This document shows, in pieces, positions 1 through 5,938 of a DNA stretch of 11,764 bases. The stretch covers positions 1 to 11,764 of the forward strand of contig JACCTI010000290.1 in the NCBI GenBank assembly GCA_013812515.1, written 5' to 3'. The DNA is from Chthoniobacterales bacterium. GTDB lineage: Bacteria; Verrucomicrobiota; Verrucomicrobiia; Chthoniobacterales; UBA10450. The translations under genes and the position numbers were made by a program. The notes beneath the pieces are model-generated. The model was not told where the DNA came from, made no database searches, and worked only from the letters and a program-made list of their open reading frames with translations. Position 1 is the first letter of the stretch; every line of letters starts with the position of its first letter.

Positions 1-993
1 CGCATCAGCGGTGCGGCGAAAATCAGGAGACGGTTGATGCGGCGTTAGCGGCAGTAAGCTTGCTTTATCGCCTGCCCGTTGCGCATTACAATCTCGGCGT
101 CGCAATGGCGCGATCTGGTGAATCGGCGCGGGCCGTGGTTGCTTTTGAAACAGCGTTGCGCTTCCAGCCGAAGATGCTGAATGCGCACCGCTATCTCGCC
201 ACATTGCATCGCAACAACGGCGGCGACCATGGCAAAGCGCTGTTCCATCGACAGGAGGCCGAAAAAAATATTCGAAGCCGGCCGCGTGCGAAACAGACGA
301 CAACGGACCGCACCCAGAAGCTCTTTGATCTACCGGAAATCCCACCTCGGGAAGAACGGCTGAAAATTCTCTTGCGCGAACGTCCCGATCCGAAACGCGA
401 AGAGGAGAAATCGGGGAAAACATTCGTGCTTGTATCCGGTCTGCCGCGTTCCGGCACATCTTTGATGATGCAGATGCTGGCGGCGGGCGGAATGCCGGTG
501 CTGACCGACGGCGAGCGCGCCGCGGATGTGGATAACGCTAAAGGCTATTTCGAGTGGGAAGCGATCAAGCGGATTGCAAAGGAGCCTGAGCTGCTCGACG
601 ACGAAGCGCTCGAAGGCCACGCAATCAAATGCATTTCGATGCTGCTCTCGAGAATGCCCGAAGAAGCACACGTATAAGGTGATCTTCATGACGCGAGCAA
701 TTGAGGAGGTCGCGAAATCGCAACGCTCGATGGTGCAGCGGCTGAACACGAAGGGAGCAGCGCTGGACGATGCGCAGTTACATCGAGGGCTCGCCGCGCA
801 CCGCGACGAGATTCGCAAATGGATGAGGACCGCTCAGCACGTCGAGTCGATTGAAATCGATTACCCCGCTCTGATCAACGATCCCCAGTCTGTGATTCCC
901 AAGGTCGTCGAATTCCTCGGCGGCGAGCGTTTACCGCACGCAGGGGAGATGCTGTCTGCGATCGATGCCTCGCTGCATCGGCAAAAGGGATAG
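1..993 (+). pseudogene. TPR-sulfotransferase, 5'-truncated by window edge and frameshifted
   Basis: The reading frame is open from the left edge (first full codon at 3), so the N-terminus lies outside. The start contains a textbook TPR (about 75-170: Leu7-Gly8, Ala20, Phe24, Ala27, Pro32), then a charged linker. A sulfotransferase domain follows, with a PAPS 5'-phosphosulfate loop GLPRSGTS at 438-461 and the motif KGYFEWEAIK shortly after. This frame stops at the TAA at 675-677. The same domain resumes one frame over as HTYKVIFMTRAIEEVAKSQ and runs to the TAG at 991-993. Dropping one C from the CCC at 657-659 gives MPKKHTYKVIF and one continuous protein of about 329 visible residues. The family transfers sulfate from PAPS to an acceptor, here unknown. 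The break is either a sequencing error or a very young pseudogene, because both halves look intact. Domain call is confident; pseudogene status is not. Confidence 0.8.
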
Positions 994-1021
994 CCGAGAC
1001 ATGCCGATCTCAGTCAGACAA

Positions 1022-1034
1022 GCGAGACGCTCGC
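1022..1034 (+). other. Short hairpin after the sulfotransferase gene
   Basis: GCGAG at 1022-1026 and CTCGC at 1030-1034 are exact complements around a 3-base loop, about 30 bases after the stop at 993 and before the rplI promoter. No T run follows, so a factor-independent terminator is not supported. The hairpin could still mark the transcript end or be chance in GC-rich DNA. Confidence 0.25.
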
Positions 1035-1058
1035 GCTACCCTGAGCAATTTCCGCGCG

Positions 1059-1086
1059 TTGACAGGCTCTTCTCGAATCCTATAGT
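1059..1086 (+). promoter_or_regulatory. Sigma70-type promoter for rplI-dnaB
   Basis: A perfect -35 box TTGACA (1059-1064) and a -10 box TATAGT (1081-1086) are separated by 16 bases. Transcription would start near 1093, leaving a leader of about 37 bases before the rplI ATG at 1130. This is the best promoter match I saw in the window and fits a highly expressed ribosomal protein gene. It also argues against any rplI start upstream of the promoter. Confidence 0.75.
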
Positions 1087-1129
1087 CGTGCTCCGCGTTC
1101 GCCAAAATTCTGCAGACGCCCCCTCGTTC

Positions 1130-1663
1130 ATGCCTTCTACTGAAATCATTCTCACCGAAAACATCCCGGGACTCGGGGTTGAGGCGGATGTGGTGAAAGT
1201 CCGTCGCGGCTTCGCGCGCAATTTTCTCCTGCCGCAGGGCAAGGCTTTGGAAGTGACGAAATCGAGCATGCGCAAGCTCGACATGCTGAAGGCGAAGCGG
1301 GCGGAACGCGAAGCGAAGGAGTTGAATGAGGCCGAGGAAATCGCGCGCCGCATCGGCAAATCGAAGATGGTGTTCACGCTGGAGACCGGCGAAAGCGGTA
1401 AGGCGTTCGGCTCGGTGACAGCGAACGACATTGCGACGCGGATCAAGAACGAGCTCGGCACCGAGATCGAGCGTCATCGCATCGTGCTGGAGCATCCGAT
1501 CAAGTCCACCGGCGAACACGAAATTTCGATCAAACTGCATGCGGATGTCACCGCGACTTTGACCTTCACAGTCAAATCCGCCACTGAACCAAAGCCCGAA
1601 ACAGAAGAAGCTCCCGAGTCCGGTGCACGGACTCGTTCGCCTCGATCACGCGACAGAAAATAA
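1130..1663 (+). CDS. rplI: 50S ribosomal protein L9
   Basis: L9 binds 23S rRNA near the base of the L1 stalk and helps maintain reading frame. The product is 177 residues. The N-terminal RNA-binding lobe carries the family signature (EIILTENIPGLG, then VRRGFARNFLLPQGKAL with the conserved Gly-Phe, Asn-Phe-Leu and Gly). A charged connecting helix follows (about 45-75), then the C-terminal lobe (GKAFGSVTANDIA and HPIKSTGEHEISIKLH). Bacterial L9 is usually near 150 residues; the excess here is a C-terminal tail rich in Glu, Pro, Arg and Ser (about 150-177). The frame is open back to 965, but I chose the ATG at 1130 because homology begins there and the promoter at 1059-1086 lies within the longer version. 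There is no clear Shine-Dalgarno before this ATG. The stop codon is directly followed by the dnaB ATG, so the two are surely co-transcribed. Confidence 0.95.
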   Translation: MPSTEIILTENIPGLGVEADVVKVRRGFARNFLLPQGKALEVTKSSMRKLDMLKAKRAEREAKELNEAEEIARRIGKSKMVFTLETGESGKAFGSVTANDIATRIKNELGTEIERHRIVLEHPIKSTGEHEISIKLHADVTATLTFTVKSATEPKPETEEAPESGARTRSPRSRDRK

Positions 1664-3148
1664 ATGCCGAGAGATCCCCAAGGGAGAGATCCTGAGGGGC
1701 CTCGTCGATCAGCGGCGAATGGCGCTGGCCGAGGCTCGGCTCCGCGGAACGGGGAAAAAGTTACTCACAACCGGCTCACATCTTCCCCGCAGGATGTTGG
1801 TCGCACCCTCCCCCATAGCGTGGAGGCGGAGCAGGGCGTGCTCGGTTCCATGCTCATCTCGCCGCAGGAAACCATCGCGGAGTGCGTCGAGAAGATCAGC
1901 GAACAATATTTCTACGTTCCAGCGCACCAGACGATCTATTCGTATCTGGTCGAGCTCTGGAACGCTGGCCAAGCCATCGACCTGATCACGTTCACGCAGG
2001 TCCTGCGCGATCGAAACGTGCTCGATGCCGTCGGCGGCGCGGCGTTCGTCACCAGCCTCTTCACGTTCGTGCCGACCGCGGCGAACATTGCGTATTACCT
2101 TGAGATCGTCCGCGAGAAGTTCATCCTCCGGCAGATCATCGCGGCCGCGACGGAAAGTGTGCGGCGGGCCTACGACGAGCAGGACGAGGTGAACAATCTT
2201 CTCGACGAAGTCGAGGCCAAGATCCTCGCGGTCGGCGAGGACCGGTTCAAGGGCGAGATGCCCGGCATGAAAGAGCAGGTCATGGGGGCGCTCGAATCGA
2301 TCGAGCAACTCTGGGAGCGCCGCGGCGGGATCACTGGCATCTCGACTGGTTTCACGGAGCTGGATCGCATGACCAACGGCATGCATGAAGCCGAGATGAT
2401 CGTCATTGCCGCGCGTCCCAGCATGGGCAAGACGGCGCTCGCGATGAATATCGCGGAGCATGTCGCGATCAGCAGCAAGCTGCCGGTGGCGGTGTTCAGT
2501 CTGGAAATGAGCAGTCAGCAGCTCGTGCAGCGTCTGCTTTGCTCGCGTGCGCGCGTAAATTTGCAGAAGGTGCGCGAAGGTTTCCTCGCGGAGCGGGACT
2601 TCCCCAGCCTGACCGCCGCCGCGTCCAAACTGGCGGAAGCAGAGATTTACATCGATGACAGCGCCGGGCTCAACATTCTCGAGCTGCGGGCGAAAGCGCG
2701 CCGCTTGAAGTTGCAGAAAAAAATCAAGCTCATCGTGGTCGATTACCTTCAGTTGCTCAGGTCGACGACGCGGCGCGCGCAGGATAATCGGCAGCTCGAA
2801 ATTTCCGAGATTTCTGCCGGCCTCAAGGGCCTGGCAAAGGAACTGAAAGTCCCGATCATCGTCCTTTCGCAATTGAATCGGCAGCCGGAAGCGCGTTCTG
2901 GTGGGAAGCCGCGTCTGAGCGACTTGCGTGAGTCGGGCTCGATCGAACAGGATGCGGATCTTGTTGGATTACTCGTTAGGCCGGAACTTTACGAGGAAGA
3001 TGAAGAGGCGCGCGCCGAGAAGGCAGGCGAGGCAGAATTGATTATCGCCAAGCAGCGCAACGGTCCGGTGGGCGAGGTGCCCCTTACATTCCTGAAGGAA
3101 TTCACACGGTTCGAAGATCGTGCGCGGAACGTTGCCGAGCCGCGCTAA
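1664..3148 (+). CDS. dnaB: Replicative DNA helicase DnaB
   Basis: DnaB is the hexameric ATP-driven helicase that opens the replication fork and contacts primase. The product is 494 residues. The N-terminal domain starts near residue 48 (LPHSVEAEQGVLGSML). The RecA-type motor domain carries Walker A RPSMGKT (251-257), Walker B LIVVDYLQLL (356-365), motif LSQLNRQPEAR (401-411) and the arginine-finger region KQRNGP (463-468). No intein interrupts it. Residues 1-47 are a Gly/Arg/Pro-rich extension that looks disordered. The next in-frame start-type codon is the GTG inside conserved sequence at residue 53, so the ATG at 1664, which abuts the rplI stop codon, is the only practical start. No Shine-Dalgarno is visible, which suggests translational coupling to rplI. 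The gene order rplI-dnaB is common in bacteria. Confidence 0.97.
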   Translation: MPRDPQGRDPEGPRRSAANGAGRGSAPRNGEKVTHNRLTSSPQDVGRTLPHSVEAEQGVLGSMLISPQETIAECVEKISEQYFYVPAHQTIYSYLVELWNAGQAIDLITFTQVLRDRNVLDAVGGAAFVTSLFTFVPTAANIAYYLEIVREKFILRQIIAAATESVRRAYDEQDEVNNLLDEVEAKILAVGEDRFKGEMPGMKEQVMGALESIEQLWERRGGITGISTGFTELDRMTNGMHEAEMIVIAARPSMGKTALAMNIAEHVAISSKLPVAVFSLEMSSQQLVQRLLCSRARVNLQKVREGFLAERDFPSLTAAASKLAEAEIYIDDSAGLNILELRAKARRLKLQKKIKLIVVDYLQLLRSTTRRAQDNRQLEISEISAGLKGLAKELKVPIIVLSQLNRQPEARSGGKPRLSDLRESGSIEQDADLVGLLVRPELYEEDEEARAEKAGEAELIIAKQRNGPVGEVPLTFLKEFTRFEDRARNVAEPR

Positions 3149-3195
3149 AGTTGTTTCAGAAGTCGATTGCGCTCGGTATCGATATCGGTCTTGGG

Positions 3196-3260
3196 CTCGT
3201 CCTCCTCGTCCTCGATGTTCCCGTGTTGTTGGGCAAGGAGGACGGGACGAAGAGGAGGAG
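3196..3260. repeat. Low-complexity inverted repeat downstream of dnaB
   Basis: A pyrimidine-rich CTCGTCCTCCTCGTCCTC tract (3196-3213) is followed by a purine-rich GGAGGACGGGACGAAGAGGA tract (3237-3256). CGTCCTC (3207-3213) and GAGGACG (3238-3244) pair exactly, with a 24-base loop. It lies about 60 bases after the dnaB stop and might help end the rplI-dnaB transcript, but no T run follows. Short open frames cross it on both strands. Their products are compositionally biased, so I do not call a gene. Confidence 0.4.
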
Positions 3261-3295
3261 AACGCGCACGAGCCGGCGACAAAGCGCTCCCGGAA

Positions 3296-3383
3296 AGCTT
3301 GGTTCTCTCGCGAAGCTGCTGTAGCCACGACTGTGGCGTTCCCTTATGCGGGTGGCTCCTGCGCCCGGCTGTCCATAACGGCC
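3296..3383. other. Cluster of three hairpins, possible structured RNA or repeat unit
   Basis: Within the gene-free stretch 3149-3494, three stem-loops follow one another. AGCTT (3296-3300) pairs with AAGCT (3313-3317). GCCAC (3324-3328) pairs with GTGGC (3333-3337) around a GACT tetraloop. GGCTGT (3367-3372) pairs with ACGGCC (3378-3383) around CCATA, with one G-T wobble, and a further CC/GG pair lies beyond one mismatch. No known RNA family signature (tmRNA, SRP, RNase P, 6S) was recognised. It could be an unassigned small RNA, a dispersed repeat, or chance. The strand is unknown. Confidence 0.3.
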
Positions 3384-3483
3384 AGGTTCAGCGCCCCGCT
3401 ACAACTCCACTGAAGAATTCTTTCGCCTCACTCCAAAAGCGCATGAGACACGGCAAATGCAGCCGGTCATCTGTCCTAATGCG

Positions 3484-3490
3484 AAGGAGG
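3484..3490 (+). promoter_or_regulatory. Strong Shine-Dalgarno for the small lipoprotein gene
   Basis: AAGGAGG, a near-complete anti-16S match, ends 4 bases before the ATG at 3495. It is the strongest ribosome binding site seen in the window, where several other genes show none. It is the main support for the very short gene that follows. Confidence 0.75.
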
Positions 3491-3494
3491 TTTG

Positions 3495-3632
3495 ATGAAG
3501 ATTTATCTCCTTCTTACGATAGCAGCTGCGACAGTTGTTCTGGGTTTTTCAGGCTGTGCAAGCGAACCGGCAACGACCACTACCACTACTACCCAGAGCG
3601 AAACTACGCGCTCAACTTCTGGCGGATACTGA
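3495..3632 (+). CDS. Small Thr-rich lipoprotein
   Basis: This 45-residue product begins MKIYLLLTIAAATVVLGFSG and continues with Cys21, the likely lipidated residue after a lipobox-like F-S-G-C. The mature peptide would be only 25 residues: CASEPA, a run of seven Thr, then a Ser/Thr-rich tail ending SGGY. The hydrophobic signal, the cysteine at the expected position and the strong Shine-Dalgarno at 3484-3490 together make it convincing despite its length. It should be attached to the inner leaflet of the outer membrane or the outer face of the inner membrane. Entericidin-like and other tiny bacterial lipoproteins have this layout, but I cannot assign a family or function. The next gene starts about 95 bases downstream on the same strand. 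The Phe at -3 of the lipobox is less usual than Leu. Confidence 0.75.
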   Translation: MKIYLLLTIAAATVVLGFSGCASEPATTTTTTTQSETTRSTSGGY

Positions 3633-3727
3633 GGACCGGCCAAACGGCTGAAAGTTCTCGCGGGATCTTTCTGCCTGAAGTCATCGCACAGGCACTCTTT
3701 TCCCGTCAAACAAACGGATACTCCTCA

Positions 3728-3979
3728 ATGCAACTTCTGCTCCTTGCTGCTGCACCCCCGGCGCTGCTCCCAATCCGGATCCTCGCGGCCGTTGCGCTTT
3801 TTGCAGTGATGCTGGCCTTCGTTTATGTGCTGCGCCACCTGCGCCAAATAGAAAACACGATTATCGCCGATGATCTGGTGCCGAATGAGCGCGGCCCGCG
3901 TAATAACATTCTCCTTATCATCTGCGCAATTCCAATCGCGGTTGTGTCGCTCCTCCTGTTCCTGATCTTCAAGGCCTAG
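3728..3979 (+). CDS. Small two-helix membrane protein, unknown function
   Basis: The product has 83 residues and two hydrophobic segments, about 16-36 (IRILAAVALFAVMLAFVYVL) and 61-81 (ILLIICAIPIAVVSLLLFLI). They are joined by a polar, charged loop (about 37-60: RHLRQIENTIIADDLVPNER). It is probably an inner-membrane protein with both ends on the same side. The frame is open upstream to 3167, but the sequence before 3728 does not look coding and overlaps the lipoprotein gene in another frame, so I start at the ATG at 3728. No Shine-Dalgarno is visible. It may share a transcript with the lipoprotein upstream. I do not recognise the family. The membrane topology is well supported; the gene call is moderately so. 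Confidence 0.65.
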   Translation: MQLLLLAAAPPALLPIRILAAVALFAVMLAFVYVLRHLRQIENTIIADDLVPNERGPRNNILLIICAIPIAVVSLLLFLIFKA

Positions 3980-3987
3980 CCTCGTCA

Positions 3988-4012
3988 TGCACTTCCCAAC
4001 TCGGAAGGTGCA
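3988..4012 (+). terminator. Hairpin just after the two-helix membrane protein gene
   Basis: TGCACTTCC (3988-3996) pairs with GGAAGGTGCA (4003-4012) around a 6-base loop, with one bulged G at 4007, giving a 9-base-pair stem. It starts 8 bases after the stop codon at 3979, the right place for a terminator or a 3' end-protecting stem. No T run follows, so intrinsic termination on the plus strand is not proven. Confidence 0.4.
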
Positions 4013-4222
4013 GACGCAGAGCTGGCTGGAGCGAAGAAGCGACAAGAGTGTCGGCTTTCCATGGCGCCCGGCTAGGAAGGACCCTTCCGTCGTGGCCCAG
4101 GCGGCGTTTCTCTTCGGACCACAACAGGACTCTAACGAAAGCAGCGCGTGGTGACTAGAGCAGTTGCCGAAAATCTTTTCTGCAAAGAATGCTGTTGCAG
4201 TGTTGGTCCTAAGCGGACTTCG
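4013..4222. other. Intergenic stretch with one further hairpin
   Basis: No gene is supported between the membrane protein and the PepSY gene. CTGCAA (4180-4185) pairs with TTGCAG (4195-4200) around a 9-base loop. Read on the minus strand this lies about 20-40 bases after the PepSY stop codon and is followed by AAAAGATTTT, so it could be a weak terminator for that gene. The remainder shows nothing I can name. Confidence 0.3.
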
Positions 4223-4516
4223 TCAGGGCAGGATCTTCCCGGTCCGGCCGTCGACTTGCACCTGCATCGGATCGCGGGCGCCGGGTTTTACGATGTCGAC
4301 CACCCAGACGGAATGATCTTTCCCGTGCTTCAGCTCACACTTCGTGATCTTCGCGCCGGGATATTTCGCGAGCACAAAATGCTCCGCTTGGTTTTTTGTG
4401 ATTTTGCCTTCCTGAAGCCTTTTGTTTTCACGGGCGCTGCCAGCACCCTGCGCGGACGAAACCGCCATACCGCAGACCGCGATGCCTGCGAGAACGAGCG
4501 AGATTGATCGTTTCAT
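4223..4516 (-). CDS. Secreted PepSY-domain protein
   Basis: The product has 97 residues. Residues 1-24 form a signal peptide (MKRSISLVLAGIAVCGMAVS followed by SAQG). The rest is a single PepSY-like domain: a helix with ITKNQAEHFVLAKYPGAKI (39-57), then strands with ELKHGKDHSVWVVDIVKPG (61-79), and the family's closing VQVDGRTGKIL (86-96). PepSY domains occur as inhibitory propeptide modules of M4 peptidases and as stand-alone periplasmic proteins that may restrain proteases or bind ligands; which applies here is unknown. Cys15 and Cys60 are present, but Cys15 lies in the signal segment. Upstream of the ATG the message strand is pyrimidine-rich (CTTCCCCTTCTCCC), so no Shine-Dalgarno exists. 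It appears to be transcribed alone, with the repeat at 4571-4651 separating it from the next minus-strand gene. Confidence 0.85.
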   Translation of the reverse strand: MKRSISLVLAGIAVCGMAVSSAQGAGSARENKRLQEGKITKNQAEHFVLAKYPGAKITKCELKHGKDHSVWVVDIVKPGARDPMQVQVDGRTGKILP

Positions 4517-4570
4517 GGGAGAAGGGGAAGAGAATCGGAAAGTGGAGAGATGAGCAAGAGATTTGAGTCA

Positions 4571-4651
4571 GCCACGGATGGGCACGGATGAAACATAGAT
4601 AATGGAGGCTGCACTCGGGCTTATCCGTGAAAATCTGTGTTTATCTGTGGC
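4571..4651. repeat. Mosaic inverted repeat of CACGGAT / ATCYGTG units
   Basis: The left arm has CACGGAT at 4573-4579 and 4583-4589, plus a degenerate CATAGAT at 4594-4600. The right arm has the complementary ATCCGTG at 4623-4629 and ATCTGTG at 4633-4639 and 4643-4649. Units recur every 10 bases (11 for the degenerate one). The outer ends GCCACGGAT (4571-4579) and ATCTGTGGC (4643-4651) pair with one G-T. The arms enclose a 22-base spacer of different sequence. It sits between two minus-strand genes. From memory, such CACGGAT/CACAGAT strings are scattered between genes in Verrucomicrobia and other environmental bacteria, but I could not check copy number. Confidence 0.7.
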
Positions 4652-4730
4652 GAACTCCTTCTTCAACAGATCTGAAAGACCCACATGAGAAATGAAGCGC
4701 GGTTTTGTGTTCAGCGGTGGCCCGTTTGCG

Positions 4731-5804
4731 TCAATAGGCAAACTGTCGCTCGGACCTGAACTTGCGATTCGCGATCGGACCGTGCGCCCACTCGGCAAGG
4801 GTTCGTGTGAGAAGATCAAGGCGCTGCATTCGCGTCGCCAGCTCGGACTTTAGCTCGCGCTGAACACGCAATCGCAGTTCTTCATCGGGACCGCGGCGCG
4901 CGAAATTCCAGGCGTCCTCGCCCTCGGCTTCGAGCAAGCTTTTCTCAAGCGCGCGGAGGGCGCGCTGCAGTTCCGTGTGGACGGTGCGCATTTGCGAGAG
5001 GCTCGTCGCGTCGCCCATGTGGTTCGACTCGATGTCGCTGAGCGCGAGCAGAATTTCCAGACGGGCCACATCGCTCGCAGCATACGCTTCCTGCACCTCG
5101 TGCCAGAGCGCGGAAACGATCCCGTTCCCTTCGCCGCGCAGATCGGGATGCAACCGCCGCACGAGCGTGCGGTAGAGTTCCTTCACGCGAGCATCCACGG
5201 GTGTCACGGTCGTTTCTTCGGCTTCTTCCGCGTCCTCCGGCTGCACTTGGCCGATGGGTGGCGGACGATGCGCGTTTCTCGGAGCGGGTTCTTCACGCGG
5301 GCTACGAAACATATGCGATTTGAAGGCTTCAAAGGTGGTCGAGTAAGCCTCGTCGTCCATTTTGTCGGGATGAGTGCCGAGAGACTTCTGCACCCACTCC
5401 TGAAAGAGCGCTTCCTTTTCGAATTCGCTGAGCTTGCGCGCTGGCCCCGTTTCGCCGGTCTCCGCTTGCTTCTCTTCCGCCGCGGCCGACGGATGTTCGC
5501 GTCGGAACATGACCCGCTGATACGCGCTATGCGCATCCTGGAAGCCGCGGCGCATTTCCATTTCGACTTCGTGAATCAGTGCCTGGTATTCCACAATCTG
5601 CGCCTCCACTTCGCGCGCTTTGCTGAGCAACGCGCCGAACTCGCGCGCACGCCAGCGCGCAAAGGCCGGCTTGTCTTCGCGCTCGAACCGATGCCATCCG
5701 ATGCGCGCCGTCTCCAGTTGCGCCATGGCTTCTGTGCAAGCAGCGGCCGCGCTGCGACGCAACGGTTCCTGCTCGAGGAGAACGATCTCGCCCACCGCTC
5801 CCAT
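4731..5804 (-). CDS. J-domain-like coiled-coil protein
   Basis: The product is 357 residues from the chosen start. The N-terminal half is long charged helices (about 5-120) likely to form coiled coil, then an acidic, Pro-rich linker. Next comes a J-domain-like segment: VKELYRTLVRRLHPDLRGEG (about 207-226) with the HPD tripeptide at 219-221, then ALWHEVQEAYAASDVARLEI. More charged helix follows to the C-terminus. HPD is the motif by which J proteins stimulate DnaK ATP hydrolysis, so this may be a co-chaperone, but the glycine/zinc regions of DnaJ are absent. An ATG at 5855 would add 17 residues; I prefer 5804 because AGGGGAG ends 6 bases upstream. A TAAAAT at 5862-5867 (minus strand) could be a -10 box, which would also exclude the long form. 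A second HPD, in GTHPDKMDD (about 143-151), looks coincidental. The client is unknown. Confidence 0.75.
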   Translation of the reverse strand: MGAVGEIVLLEQEPLRRSAAAACTEAMAQLETARIGWHRFEREDKPAFARWRAREFGALLSKAREVEAQIVEYQALIHEVEMEMRRGFQDAHSAYQRVMFRREHPSAAAEEKQAETGETGPARKLSEFEKEALFQEWVQKSLGTHPDKMDDEAYSTTFEAFKSHMFRSPREEPAPRNAHRPPPIGQVQPEDAEEAEETTVTPVDARVKELYRTLVRRLHPDLRGEGNGIVSALWHEVQEAYAASDVARLEILLALSDIESNHMGDATSLSQMRTVHTELQRALRALEKSLLEAEGEDAWNFARRGPDEELRLRVQRELKSELATRMQRLDLLTRTLAEWAHGPIANRKFRSERQFAY

Positions 5805-5810
5805 ATGCAT

Positions 5811-5817
5811 CTCCCCT
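5811..5817 (-). promoter_or_regulatory. Shine-Dalgarno deciding the start of the J-domain-like gene
   Basis: On the minus strand AGGGGAG sits 6 bases before the ATG at 5804 and directly abuts the ATG at 5810. No such site precedes the ATG at 5855. Spacing favours 5804 as the true start. Confidence 0.6.
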
Positions 5818-5938
5818 GCCCCGCTCCGGTTCCGCGCTGTTCGCACTCGCGACATCGACGGATTTTACGCGCGTGCGCGAATGGCGAAAGGTCTGGAGTT
5901 TAGCGAAAGGGCAACGCCGCTTTGAACTGGCGGCGGAG

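Noticed and set aside
965..1129. A longer rplI start at 965
   Set aside because: The added residues have no L9 homology, overlap the previous gene and would place the start upstream of the promoter.
1623..1765. Alternative-frame peptide KGEILRGLVDQRRMALAEAR across the rplI-dnaB junction
   Set aside because: It looks mildly protein-like, but it runs into out-of-frame dnaB sequence and has no start signal or known family.
1709..2872. A 387-residue open frame antisense to dnaB
   Set aside because: It is the complement of a clearly conserved gene; the product is His/Arg/Asp-biased with no recognisable domain.
3152..3390. Minus-strand frame containing TPQSWLQQLRERTKLSG and an acidic end
   Set aside because: No start signal or family was recognised, the acidic stretch comes from the simple repeat, and the region is better explained by hairpins.
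3167..3727. Upstream part of a long open frame leading into the two-helix membrane protein
   Set aside because: Low-complexity Ser/Arg-rich translation, crosses hairpins and overlaps the lipoprotein gene; only the part from the ATG at 3728 looks like a protein.
5358..5366. Second HPD tripeptide in the J-domain-like protein
   Set aside because: It is followed by KMDDEAY without the flanking basic helix pattern of a J domain, so it is probably chance.
4977..5903. A 308-residue plus-strand open frame across the J-domain-like gene
   Set aside because: Its composition is typical of antisense reading in GC-rich DNA, while the minus-strand frame has a J-domain motif and a well-placed ribosome binding site.
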